DNA from: an uncultured Clostridia bacterium
Lineage (GTDB): Bacteria; Bacillota; Clostridia; Christensenellales; UBA1242
NCBI GenBank assembly: GCA_949841045.1
Contig: CATKXS010000001.1
Span: forward strand, 1-60,716
Direction: 5' to 3'
Length of the DNA stretch: 60,716 nucleotides
Shown: positions 24,831 through 32,592 of the stretch, one piece after another
Position numbering within the stretch: the first letter of the stretch is position 1
Layout: each line of letters begins with the position of its first letter
Notes under the pieces: generated by a model
Told to the model about the DNA's origin: nothing
The model's database searches: none
The model's input: only the letters and a program-made list of their open reading frames with translations
Made by a program: the position numbers and the translations under genes

Positions 24831-26549
24831 TTACTTTATTCCTTCAACGCGATAAACATATAAATTTGTGTTGTCTCCAATATTTGAACTTACCGTTTTT
24901 GCACTTACATTTAATGTCCAAGTGGCTGTCATTTGCACTCTGAAAGTGGTTAAGTTTGACAAAATATAGGCATGTACAGCATGTATAACAGAGCCGGTTG
25001 AACTTATAACCATTAATGTCATGTCATATTTTAGTCTTTCATCCATTTTGAGTACATATTGCTGGTCGAAAGTGTTTAAGTTTGCGAAAACTCTTACAAA
25101 TCTATATTTTGTAAAATCAGCGCTAAATTGTTTTCCGTAGCTCATTCCTCCAGTAAAACCTCTATTTATAGCGCTATTTGAACTTCTCATATCATAAACG
25201 ACCTCAATGTCTTCCTCATTACTGCCACCACTAGAATTTTTGAGAGTATTGACCTCTGTCTGCAAACTTGAGACAGTAGAGTTGAGAGAGGTGATTGTGG
25301 ATTGAAGAGAGGTAAGGCTTGATTGAAGTGATGAAATATTGGTCTGTGCTTTTGATATGTTTGTATCATGAGTAGATGTCAATTGCTCAAGATTGAAAAT
25401 GTCACTGTCTTGTGCCTTGTTTTTAAGCAGTATATCTGCAAATTGGTCTGTGATGGTTGCCATATCTTTATTTGCACTTTCAATATCAGCATTGACGCTG
25501 GTAATATCTTTTTGAATGGCTGTGATTGAGGTTGTGTGTCCAGATGTGGTGCTTTCAAGAGCACTAAGTCGCGATTCGTGTGCAGTGTCAGCCTTTTTTA
25601 AATTACTTATATCTGTCGTGTGTGAAGAGATGGTTGTTGAGTGCGAAGAAAGTGAGTTTGTATGCGAGGCTAGAGTGTTTCCTTGTGCTTCAACTTTTTG
25701 TTCAAGATTAAAAATATCGTTGTCTTGCGCTTTGTCGGTGAGCAGTATATCTGCAAATTGGCCGGTGATGGTTGCCATATCTTTATTTGCGCTTTCAATG
25801 TCTGCATTGACGCTTGCTATATTTTCTTGAATTGAAGAGATTGAGTCGTCATGCTGTTTAGATGTGTTTTCTAGAGCTGTCAAGCGAGCGGCTTGAGAAG
25901 TGTCAGTATTCTGCAGATTGGTAATTGAGGTCTCGTGCGAGGCAAGGGTGTCATCATGTGAAGCCGTTTTTTGTTCAAGGTTGAAAATGTCACTGCTTTG
26001 TCCCTTGTCTGTCAATAAAATATCGGCAAATCGGTCTCTAATGCTTTGCATATCAATATTGGCAGAGTCAACGATTTCAGTCATATCAGCCATTTGGTTA
26101 TTAAGGCTGGAAATATCTTGTTCATTTGCATTGGTGCGACTTTCAAGCGAAGAAACTCGTCTTTCGTGAGAGGTGATTGCATCGCCGAGTTCGACAATAT
26201 CAAGATTTAGGCCTGACAGGTTGTTGTTAATAATTGCAATCTTGTTATTAATTGAATTGATGTCGGCTGTATTAGAACTTACAATGGCGTCCAGTTCATC
26301 AAAGGCGCCTGTAAGAAGGCTAACGTTAGAGGAAATAGTGCTGATTTGCATTGTGCATTCGTTGACTTTTGGCGATATTTCTTTAAGCGATTTTGACAAT
26401 TCGTTCAACTGTTTTTTAATATCGTCAAAAGCAGAGGCGTTTCCGCCAGTTAGTAAATTAATTTTTTCATTTAAAGATGGAAGAGTGACTGTTTTTAAAT
26501 ACCACACTTCCTTTTTTAGTTTTTCAATATCATTCATATTTTTGTCCAT
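24831..26549 (-). CDS. Phage-fibre-like coiled-coil protein, 572 aa
   Basis: Residues 1-440 are an almost unbroken coiled coil of short Ser/Thr/Asn-rich heptads, with three long internal repeats marked by SAN-x-DM ... FADILL ... DIFNLEQ (FADILL at 174, 265 and 370; spacing 91 and 105). After a Gly-Ser linker (~439-444), the last ~130 residues form a beta-rich domain (YRFVRVFANLNTFDQQYVLKM and others). This stalk-plus-head plan is that of phage tail fibres and trimeric receptor-binding proteins. No signal peptide, cell-wall motif or other phage genes nearby. The start has AAGGAG 8 nt upstream, buried in a hairpin. It may be a domesticated fibre or a bacteriocin-type part; both are inferences. 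Confidence 0.78.
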   Translation of the reverse strand: MDKNMNDIEKLKKEVWYLKTVTLPSLNEKINLLTGGNASAFDDIKKQLNELSKSLKEISPKVNECTMQISTISSNVSLLTGAFDELDAIVSSNTADINSINNKIAIINNNLSGLNLDIVELGDAITSHERRVSSLESRTNANEQDISSLNNQMADMTEIVDSANIDMQSIRDRFADILLTDKGQSSDIFNLEQKTASHDDTLASHETSITNLQNTDTSQAARLTALENTSKQHDDSISSIQENIASVNADIESANKDMATITGQFADILLTDKAQDNDIFNLEQKVEAQGNTLASHTNSLSSHSTTISSHTTDISNLKKADTAHESRLSALESTTSGHTTSITAIQKDITSVNADIESANKDMATITDQFADILLKNKAQDSDIFNLEQLTSTHDTNISKAQTNISSLQSSLTSLQSTITSLNSTVSSLQTEVNTLKNSSGGSNEEDIEVVYDMRSSNSAINRGFTGGMSYGKQFSADFTKYRFVRVFANLNTFDQQYVLKMDERLKYDMTLMVISSTGSVIHAVHAYILSNLTTFRVQMTATWTLNVSAKTVSSNIGDNTNLYVYRVEGIK

Positions 26550-26555
26550 AATAAA

Positions 26556-26589
26556 TCTCCTTGCAAAGATATTACTTTATGCAAGGAGA
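26556..26589 (-). promoter_or_regulatory. Hairpin sequestering the ribosome-binding site of the fibre-like gene
   Basis: On the minus strand TCTCCTTGCA (26589-26580) pairs perfectly with TGCAAGGAGA (26565-26556) across a 14-nt loop. The AAGGAG ribosome-binding site is inside the 3' arm, so the folded mRNA should block translation. Confidence 0.65.
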
Positions 26590-26615
26590 CAAATTCAATT
26601 ATGACTGACAAATTT

Positions 26616-27254
26616 TTATGAGTTTTTTACTTTTTTAGTTTGACCTTTTTTCTTTTTAATAAATATTAAAGATAAAATTATGGTTACAGAAGCGACTATA
26701 ATAGTAATTCCAGCAATAAGCAGTCCGCTAACACCGTCTGGATTGATGTCCTCTGTTTTAATATAACCATTAAAAAGCTTGCCATCTTCCAAAACAACTT
26801 GAACAGCGGTGTATTCTTTTTTATTATCGAAACCGCCATAGATGTAAATTCTTGAGTTCTTTTTTGCAACAAAACCACTTTCTTGAAGGTTTAAATCATA
26901 AATTTTTGTATCTCTTCGAAGTTTAGCATTTGTAATAGGATAAACATCTTGGCTTTCATTTTGTGAAAGATAAAATTTATAAACATAACCTTCGGTGTCG
27001 TCATTATAAGAAATATGAGCAAAATCACCTTCAAAATTCTGAATTTCTACTTGTTCACCATGCTTCAAAGAGATTTCAAGTTTTTTAGATGCAAAATCTG
27101 CACTTTCATAAATGTCACAGCGAGAGGTGATGACATAAGCTTTGCCTATGGTTAAATCAAAGGAAAGGGCGGAGGAATAATAAAGAGGAGTTGCACATAA
27201 AAGCATGGCAATTATAATGATAAATATAGGGATTGATAAAACCATTTTTTTCAT
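26616..27254 (-). CDS. Membrane-anchored SH3-like protein, 212 aa
   Basis: The N-terminal hydrophobic segment (residues 4-25) acts as signal anchor. The extracytoplasmic part starts with a bacterial SH3 pattern (AYVITSRCDIYESADFASKKL ... GEQVEIQNFEGDFAHISYND-EGYVYKFYL) and a second, weaker copy follows. A C-terminal membrane helix (~178-200) ends in a lysine-rich tail. Such modules often bind peptidoglycan; no hydrolase domain is present. It lies directly upstream of the fibre-like gene on the same strand with a 66-nt gap. Confidence 0.78.
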   Translation of the reverse strand: MKKMVLSIPIFIIIIAMLLCATPLYYSSALSFDLTIGKAYVITSRCDIYESADFASKKLEISLKHGEQVEIQNFEGDFAHISYNDDTEGYVYKFYLSQNESQDVYPITNAKLRRDTKIYDLNLQESGFVAKKNSRIYIYGGFDNKKEYTAVQVVLEDGKLFNGYIKTEDINPDGVSGLLIAGITIIVASVTIILSLIFIKKKKGQTKKVKNS

Positions 27255-27345
27255 ATAATAATTATCTTCTTTTAGTCTCTTTTTGTCAATATCTATTGCG
27301 GATTTTTTAAAATATATTTTTTAAATAATTTTTGATTTTATTTTA

Positions 27346-27373
27346 GTAAAAAAGAATGACTTCTGTCATTCTT
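27346..27373 (-). terminator. Terminator overlapping a stop codon
   Basis: AAGAATGAC / GTCATTCTT (27352-27360, 27365-27373) with T run on the minus strand. The TGA of the preceding gene is inside the stem. Confidence 0.85.
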
Positions 27374-27737
27374 GTGAATCTTTTGTTTTTTCAATTTCAT
27401 CAATGTTTTTTGTTTCTTTAAGCTTTTCTTCAGCCTCTTGGGTCACCTCTTCGTTATAATCGTTTAAATTCAATGCGTCACCAATTCTGGCTAGTACAGA
27501 ACCAGGAACAATCATGACAAGGAAAGGCACAGCAACTTCCCAAGCAATAAAAGCGTCGTCCGTTTTAAATTTAAAGAAAAGCACCATGAATGTAATGAAA
27601 GAAGCAATAAATCCAGCAAGCCCTAGAGCAATTAAAAATCCGCCCACGCCTTGATAAATCATTTTAGCCCTTTTTGCTGATTTTAAGTTTTTTCTTTTGA
27701 TAAGTTTTTCTTTGATTTTTTTAATATAGTTTTCCAT
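27366..27737 (-). CDS. Small membrane protein, 123 aa
   Basis: Two membrane helices (residues ~32-56 and ~66-86) joined by a short loop FKFKTDDAF, with a basic N-terminus (KKIKEKLIKRKNLKSAKRAK) and an acidic helical tail. Topology is N-in/C-in by the positive-inside rule. GAGGAAA precedes the ATG. No family recognised. Confidence 0.75.
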   Translation of the reverse strand: MENYIKKIKEKLIKRKNLKSAKRAKMIYQGVGGFLIALGLAGFIASFITFMVLFFKFKTDDAFIAWEVAVPFLVMIVPGSVLARIGDALNLNDYNEEVTQEAEEKLKETKNIDEIEKTKDSQE

Positions 27738-27900
27738 TGTTTCCTCTAAAGTATTTTACACGAGGAGTATATCATAAAATAACCAATTTTTCAACAATTT
27801 TTTTAAATTTTATTTACTTCTTTACAATCATGTGTTAAATTCCGCAATTTAGATTGCATTAAAAATCTCAATGTGCTAGACTACTATTAAGGGGATAATT

Positions 27901-28551
27901 ATGGAATACTTAGATATGTCAAAACTACACAGAGAAGAACAATTTAACTGGTTTAAAAATATTTCAAATGCAACTTATAGTTGCGGAGTTGAGATGGATG
28001 TGACGAAGCTTGTTAAATTTTCAAAGGAAAATAAACAATCTTTCTTTATTGGAATGCTCTATCTTGTCAGCAAAGCCTTAAATAATATTGATGAAATGAG
28101 AATGAGGTTGGTTGACGATAAGCCAGTTATATATGAGACAATAAATCCCGCTTTCACAGTAATGGCGATTGATGGTGTATATAAAAACGCAAGAACGAAT
28201 TATCATGAGGACTATAGCGTGTTTTATAAAGAGTGTAGGGAAGTTATAGATAATACAAAAAATTTAAAGAATATAAAACAAGAATATAATCCGGCAGGTG
28301 TATGGAATGAAATTTATGCAACTTGCATTCCTTGGATTGCTATAACTCAATTTACTCATCCAATACCAGATGATAAAAGTTCTCAAAGCGTGCCAAGAGT
28401 ATGTTGGGGGAAATTTTATGAAAAAGATGGCAAGTATTTTATTAATGTAAGTATTGCGGTAAGTCATGTTTTTGTTGATGGTTATCCTCTTGCAAAAGCC
28501 TTCAATGATTTGCAAGAATTAATAAATAGAGCAGATGAAATTTTAAAATAA
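27901..28551 (+). CDS. Chloramphenicol acetyltransferase-like protein
   Basis: Full-length match to the CAT fold (216 aa against ~219): N-terminal HREEQFNWFKNISNATYS, central NPAFTVM and the catalytic SHVFVDGYP, where H189 is the general base and D193 the structural Asp of the H-x3-D-G motif. The Ser that stabilises the transition state in classical CAT (PWVSF) is Ala147 here (PWIAIT), so chloramphenicol acetylation may be weak or absent and the substrate different. GGGG-rich ribosome-binding site; monocistronic with terminator. Confidence 0.85.
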   Translation: MEYLDMSKLHREEQFNWFKNISNATYSCGVEMDVTKLVKFSKENKQSFFIGMLYLVSKALNNIDEMRMRLVDDKPVIYETINPAFTVMAIDGVYKNARTNYHEDYSVFYKECREVIDNTKNLKNIKQEYNPAGVWNEIYATCIPWIAITQFTHPIPDDKSSQSVPRVCWGKFYEKDGKYFINVSIAVSHVFVDGYPLAKAFNDLQELINRADEILK

Positions 28552-28567
28552 TTTTATTAAAATAAAC

Positions 28568-28597
28568 AAAAAAAACAGCAAATTTGCTGTTTTTTAT
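28568..28597. terminator. Bidirectional terminator
   Basis: Perfect palindrome ACAGCAAATTTGCTGT (28575-28590) between A and T runs. Confidence 0.9.
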
Positions 28598-28624
28598 TGA
28601 GTTTTTCTTGTTTATTACTAAATT

Positions 28625-29017
28625 TTATAACTCCTCTTTAGTTTTATATCCATATAATGGGTCTTCCATTCTAGCAATTGCATTGCCGATAGCAGTTACA
28701 GATTCTTTTACTTTTTGGCAGATTCTATCAAGTTCTCTTTGATATTTCTTCTCTTGAAGTAATAAATTTAATTCCTTTATGCCGTCTTTATCTAATGACT
28801 TATTGAAGAATTTTTTAAGGCTTGTGAAATCGGTGATAACGCAATATTTTTCGGCATCTTTAAATAAATCATATTCTTTATTGTCGAGTAAACCGTCAAC
28901 ATCAACAAGATTAGTAATACCACCATTATTATCAGTGCGGTGTTTGCAGAGAATTATCTCGTCACTTTCTTTAAGTCTTACAACTAATATATTGTTATTT
29001 ATTTTTATATTTTTCAT
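28625..29017 (-). CDS. Hypothetical protein, 130 aa
   Basis: Not recognised. A strong GGAGGAAG ribosome-binding site and the convergent terminator support it. The N-terminal half is beta-rich (NNNILVVRLKESDEIILC), the second half a long charged helix (LNLLLQEKKYQRELDRICQK). Cytoplasmic. Confidence 0.7.
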   Translation of the reverse strand: MKNIKINNNILVVRLKESDEIILCKHRTDNNGGITNLVDVDGLLDNKEYDLFKDAEKYCVITDFTSLKKFFNKSLDKDGIKELNLLLQEKKYQRELDRICQKVKESVTAIGNAIARMEDPLYGYKTKEEL

Positions 29018-29510
29018 ACTTCCTCCATGGCTTTTGTTACATTTATAGTTTAATCTTGCGAGAATGGAAAAGTCAATAGTTTAACCATCGCAATTTTTGA
29101 TGATATATATAAGAATGATTTATAACTAAGTGCGTCAATAAAATATTCAAGTTATAGTGTTTTAAGCGGGGAGAAAAAATAAACAAAAAAAGCCATGCTA
29201 AAAGCAAGGATTTTTATTGTTTACATAGAATGTTCGATTTCGTTGTCGTTATTAATTGAATGTCTGCAGTTTCAAGTATTTGATTTTGTTTTAGGTTTTT
29301 ATTTATTCGAGTTTCAAGCCTTTTTTGCAATCATGAATAGTTGTTCCTTGGTGCAATATATTGAATCGATTTTGTCGCACAAGAAAGCATATAGTTTGCC
29401 AGCGGTTATAATTTTTTTTGGGGGGCTGTTTTTTAAAATTTTCTTGGTAAAATAAAGTTATAAAAAACAGTCAAGGCGGATAAACTTTTAAATCAACAAA
29501 AAAAAGAAAA
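29018..29510. other. Gene-free AT-rich region
   Basis: No gene I can support. A small hairpin with A run lies near 29187-29212. An 86-codon hydrophobic reading frame (29195-29455) lacks a ribosome-binding site. Possibly remnants of a lost gene. Confidence 0.5.
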
Positions 29511-29921
29511 TTAAAACAAATTTTCTTTATTAAAACAATTTAAAATATAGTTGTTTAAAATTTCTTTGGTATCAATAATTAAATCGTTCGTTGAATCAAA
29601 TTCAAATACATTATCGTTACTATCAACCAAGATATATAGCCCGTCTCCACGATTTCCTATAGCATAAAAGTTTTTTGTCAAAGGGAAAAAATTATGTAAG
29701 TATGTCGTTTGTGTGATAAAATCTGACTTCATTCCTTGTCGAGAGTTTATTCCATAAAATTCCATAGATTTAAATATCAAAAAGCCATATTTTAAAATAT
29801 ACGTTTTTAATTGTTCTCCCATTTTTAGTCCAGTTAATTCTTGAACTTTTTTAAGAAATTCTATGTTTATAAGATTATTGGTTTTTAAGACATCATTGTC
29901 AGCAATAAACTTATCCAACAT
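29511..29921 (-). CDS. SMI1/KNR4 (SUKH) family protein, probable orphan immunity protein
   Basis: 136 aa with the SUKH pattern: an N-terminal helix, the strand block LKTYILKYGFLIFKSMEFYGI and the signature FYAIGNRGDGLYILVDSNDNVFEFD. SUKH proteins are common immunity partners of polymorphic toxins. No toxin gene with nuclease or deaminase features is adjacent, so it would be an orphan. GGAGGAG lies just upstream. Confidence 0.82.
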   Translation of the reverse strand: MLDKFIADNDVLKTNNLINIEFLKKVQELTGLKMGEQLKTYILKYGFLIFKSMEFYGINSRQGMKSDFITQTTYLHNFFPLTKNFYAIGNRGDGLYILVDSNDNVFEFDSTNDLIIDTKEILNNYILNCFNKENLF

Positions 29922-30230
29922 TTAAAACTCCTCCTTTTGTTTTACATATTTTCTTATTTTTTAACTTTTTAAAGTGGTATTCATTTTTACATACATTGCA
30001 CAAAAATAGGCGTTTTTGAATTGCAGATTAAAAATCTTTTTCATTATTTTTCTTCTTGATAAGTAAATTATGTTTACTGTCGGAATGTATAAGAGTCAAT
30101 TTTACAATACATCCAACGATAGTTGCCCAGCGCTTGGGGTGGTGCACCAAATGGTACCTAAATTGAATGGGTTAATCTTTGTTCAGTTTAAACACTCTTT
30201 TATTTTTATGTAAACTTTATATTATATGTT
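29922..30230. other. Gene-free region with partial repeat
   Basis: AT-rich. It holds a degraded relative of the REP-like family around 30105-30155 (CCAACGATAGTTG ... GGTGCACCAAATGG), inverted relative to copy 1. No gene seen. Confidence 0.5.
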
Positions 30231-30563
30231 TTAATTTTGTTTCTCGAAAATGGTAAAAGGATTTCCATTAGCAGGATTAAATTCTGGCTCAGTAAAAAGT
30301 GAGACATCTTCTTTACCTGGCAAAAGATAAAATGATGTGTGGTATTTTTCTGGAAAGTTTCTAGAATAAGCAACAAATACATGGGTTGGCTCTTCAGAAA
30401 TATCTAATACAATAGATTTCCCATTTTTTAATTTGCCCATAAGTTTGCAAGGAATGTTACCAAGGGTTCTTTCTGCTTTTTCCTTTTCGCATGAAATATA
30501 AACATAAATCGAACATAAACAAGCAATAAAACTCTTTTTTCTTTGTAAAGTAAGTTTTCTCAC
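30231..30563 (-). CDS. Conserved hypothetical protein, 110 aa
   Basis: Begins RKLTLQRKKSFIACLCSIYVYI and ends EPEFNPANGNPF. I recall similar proteins in clostridia without assigned function. Beta-rich and cytoplasmic. The start is GTG (30563), 4-5 nt after AGGAGGA; there is no competing ATG. Confidence 0.75.
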   Translation of the reverse strand: MRKLTLQRKKSFIACLCSIYVYISCEKEKAERTLGNIPCKLMGKLKNGKSIVLDISEEPTHVFVAYSRNFPEKYHTSFYLLPGKEDVSLFTEPEFNPANGNPFTIFEKQN

Positions 30564-30581
30564 GTTTTCCTCCTAAACAAT

Positions 30582-30666
30582 ATTGATGCAAACTAAGTTT
30601 GCTAGTGGAGTGTATAAATAAAAAACTTTCAATACACCCAACGATAATCGTGCAACATTTGGTTGC
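30582..30666 (-). repeat. REP-like repeat, inverted copy, with AAACTTAGTTT palindrome
   Basis: On the minus strand: GCAACCAAATGTTGCA (30666-30651), ACGATTATCGT (continuing to 30641), a spacer, then GCAAACTTAGTTTGC (30596-30582). The same two palindromes are neighbours between secY and adk. Confidence 0.7.
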
Positions 30667-30689
30667 TGTGTCAACAACCAACGAAGTCT

Positions 30690-30812
30690 TTTTTTTGATT
30701 TCTCATTTTTGATTTTGCGACGGCAATTTTTTGATTAAAAAATCAAAATAAATCAAAAATAATCAAATTTTGATTTCGCGATCGCGCTTTTGATTTCGCG
30801 ATAATCAAAATT
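30690..30812. repeat. Cluster of TTTTGATT / AATCAAAA repeats around CGCGATCGCG
   Basis: At least seven copies of TTTTGATT or its complement in ~120 nt. Minus-strand direct repeats of GCGAAATCAAAA flank CGCGATCGCG (30777-30786), a GC-only palindrome unusual in this AT-rich DNA. It lies just downstream of the HAD gene. Confidence 0.65.
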
Positions 30813-31374
30813 ATAACAATAACTCTGCAATTTCAAACCATGAATTAACACGGTTTATGTTCTTCTCTTTCAATTCCCTATCATCTATTTTTTTGTTATG
30901 ATAAGCTGTTAGCATTAGTTTTTGTTTAATATGTTTTCCAAAATTTGTTGGTTTATCGTCTATCATTATATCTGCATGCAACAACTGTTTTCTTCTCATA
31001 AATATAAATTGTTTCGGATTTAGATAAGAAAATTTTTCTCTAAGCATATTAAATTTACTTATAAATTCTTTATCCGCTTGCCACTCATAATTTGGTATCA
31101 AGAAATCAGTACATAACAACAAGTCATATTTCTCGTTTAGTTTGGGCAAAACCTCTTGAACTCCTTCCTTAATAGGGATATCTTTATACATGTCTTGTGT
31201 AAAAATAAAATTATAGTATTCATCTAATTTTTTAGGGTCTTTAATAGCATCTTCAAGATAATAATCAGAAAAGTCTTCTTCCTTATAATTTGTTCCTAAA
31301 AATTTGTTAAGCATGATAAACATATAGCTATCAACTAACACATCATCAATATCAATTACTAATACTTTTTTCAT
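30811..31374 (-). CDS. HAD-family 5'(3')-deoxyribonucleotidase-like protein
   Basis: 187 aa with motif I VIDIDDVLVDSY, motif II LLCTDF and motif IV MIDDKPTNF, the layout of the NT5C-type nucleotidase family that dephosphorylates nucleoside monophosphates. The start at 31374 follows GCGAGG; the longer frame begins with TTG within that site. Monocistronic; substrate inferred only from family. Confidence 0.78.
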   Translation of the reverse strand: MKKVLVIDIDDVLVDSYMFIMLNKFLGTNYKEEDFSDYYLEDAIKDPKKLDEYYNFIFTQDMYKDIPIKEGVQEVLPKLNEKYDLLLCTDFLIPNYEWQADKEFISKFNMLREKFSYLNPKQFIFMRRKQLLHADIMIDDKPTNFGKHIKQKLMLTAYHNKKIDDRELKEKNINRVNSWFEIAELLL

Positions 31375-31409
31375 AAAACCTCGCAAAAAGACTTTTTAGT
31401 TAGTATATT

Positions 31410-31491
31410 TGGTGCGGATAACAGGAGTTGAACCTGCACCCTTTCGGACTGGAACCTAAATCCAGCGCGTCTGCCATTCCGCCATATCCGC
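31410..31491 (-). tRNA. tRNA-Leu (TAG)
   Basis: 82 nt with encoded CCA. Acceptor GCGGATA/TATCCGC, anticodon stem CTGGA/TCCAG enclosing TTTAGGT (anticodon TAG), a short variable arm TCCGAAAGGG typical of a class II tRNA, and T loop TTCAACT. Confidence 0.94.
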
Positions 31492-31552
31492 ATACTTTGT
31501 TAAAACAAGTTAGATTTGAATTTGGCGAAATGTCAGACGCTTAATTCTTTGT

Positions 31553-31634
31553 GCTGGAACCTAAATCCAGCGCGTCTGTCACTGTCACCCTAAAAATATA
31601 AATATTTTCAGGGAACCCGCTCCGCCATATCCGC
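31553..31634 (-). pseudogene. Interrupted tRNA-Leu copy
   Basis: The 5' acceptor and D-stem start (GCGGATATGGCGGA) and the anticodon arm (CAGACGCGCTGGATTTAGG onwards) are identical to the intact tRNA-Leu. About 42 nt, including the 32-nt palindromic element, replace four D-loop bases. The variable arm, T arm and 3' acceptor strand are missing. It lies upstream of the intact gene on the same strand. Confidence 0.85.
31588..31619. repeat. 32-nt palindromic element, copy 2
   Basis: Same 32 bases as 17470-17501, inserted in the D loop of the tRNA-Leu copy. Confidence 0.88.
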
Positions 31635-31941
31635 ATGTTTTAATAACTTTAATATTTTACACTATTTTAATTAAATTTGCAAGAGTTTTTATTTATATAT
31701 TTTAATTTTATTTCATGTGAACTTTGTAATATTTTAAAAACATAATAAAAATATATTTTAAAGTAAATAATATAAAAAGTGGCAAAAATTGCTTAAAAAG
31801 TGATATTTTTTCGGTTTTTTAATGAAATTATCATATTTTTTCTATGTTTAGCTATTTTTTTAGAAAAATAGCTAAAATAGTTTTTATGTTTATTTAATTG
31901 TATGATATAATAAGAAGGAAACCAACAATAGTAGGTGGTAG
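31635..31941. other. AT-rich intergenic region
   Basis: No gene. It contains the inverted repeat described at 31847-31876 and a TATAAT at 31906-31911 that could serve the 31942 gene, without a convincing -35 box. Confidence 0.5.
31847..31876. repeat. Perfect 13-bp inverted repeat
   Basis: TTTAGCTATTTTT (31847-31859) and AAAAATAGCTAAA (31864-31876) with loop TTAG, located 30 nt upstream of a TATAAT. A regulator site or bidirectional stop are both possible. Confidence 0.6.
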
Positions 31942-32346
31942 ATGAATTATAATTATAGTAATGTTAACCAATATACAAAAGAATCGCTAAGAAATCATTC
32001 TAAGAATGACTACAAAGAAAGAGTGAAAGTTTTTCTTATCAAGTTAAATAAATATTTATATGGAGACCTTACGTCTGAAATAAAACTAGAGTTTGGTATT
32101 TTTAACGGTGCTTGTATTTATGGGGACAAGATAGGTCTAAAAGCTGAAGCGCTATATTCAGAACTTATTGGTTTGGTATCTAAGTATGTTTATATAACAA
32201 AAGCGGGTCTTGCAGATGATTATCAAAATATTTCGGAAATTGAAAAAGATATTTTTAAAGCAAATAAATTGCGTAAAAACTTAAATGTGCTTATTAAAAA
32301 ATCAAGAATCAAATTTGCTGTAGAAGAAGTTGACCTTATGCTATAG
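31942..32346 (+). CDS. Hypothetical protein, 134 aa
   Basis: Unrecognised. AGGTGG just before the ATG and a terminator after the stop support it. Mostly helical with a basic C-terminal half (KANKLRKNLNVLIKKSRIKF), which would suit nucleic-acid or membrane-surface contact. It sits alone ahead of the ribosomal superoperon. Confidence 0.7.
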   Translation: MNYNYSNVNQYTKESLRNHSKNDYKERVKVFLIKLNKYLYGDLTSEIKLEFGIFNGACIYGDKIGLKAEALYSELIGLVSKYVYITKAGLADDYQNISEIEKDIFKANKLRKNLNVLIKKSRIKFAVEEVDLML

Positions 32347-32359
32347 CAGTTTAATAATC

Positions 32360-32384
32360 GCCTTTTGTAATGAAAGGCTTTTTT
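32360..32384 (+). terminator. Terminator
   Basis: GCCTTT (32360-32365) / AAAGGC (32373-32378) and T6. Confidence 0.85.
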
Positions 32385-32504
32385 ATTATAAATCAAAAAG
32401 GAATTTAGAGGTTCGAAAGAACTGTAAACATGCTTATAAGTTGTTTCTTTATATATTATATATATTATAATACATAGATTATTAACCTTATTTAATATAT
32501 GCGA

Positions 32505-32528
32505 TTTATGGCTTGAAAAAGCCATAAA
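32505..32528. other. Perfect 10-bp hairpin with GAAA loop
   Basis: TTTATGGCTT / AAGCCATAAA around GAAA, upstream of the S10 promoter. No T run follows, so its role is unclear. Confidence 0.5.
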
Positions 32529-32557
32529 ATAAATTTAAAAAATCTTAATAAAAATCC

Positions 32558-32586
32558 TTGACTTTGTTTACTTGATTTGTTATAAT
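32558..32586 (+). promoter_or_regulatory. Promoter of the S10 superoperon
   Basis: TTGACT (32558-32563), 17-nt spacer, TATAAT (32581-32586); expected transcription start near 32593. Confidence 0.9.
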
Positions 32587-32592
32587 AGGGAA

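Noticed and set aside
29195-29455. 86-codon hydrophobic open frame on the plus strand
   Set aside because: No ribosome-binding site or promoter, starts inside a hairpin, and has the Phe/Ile/Leu bias expected from AT-rich non-coding DNA.
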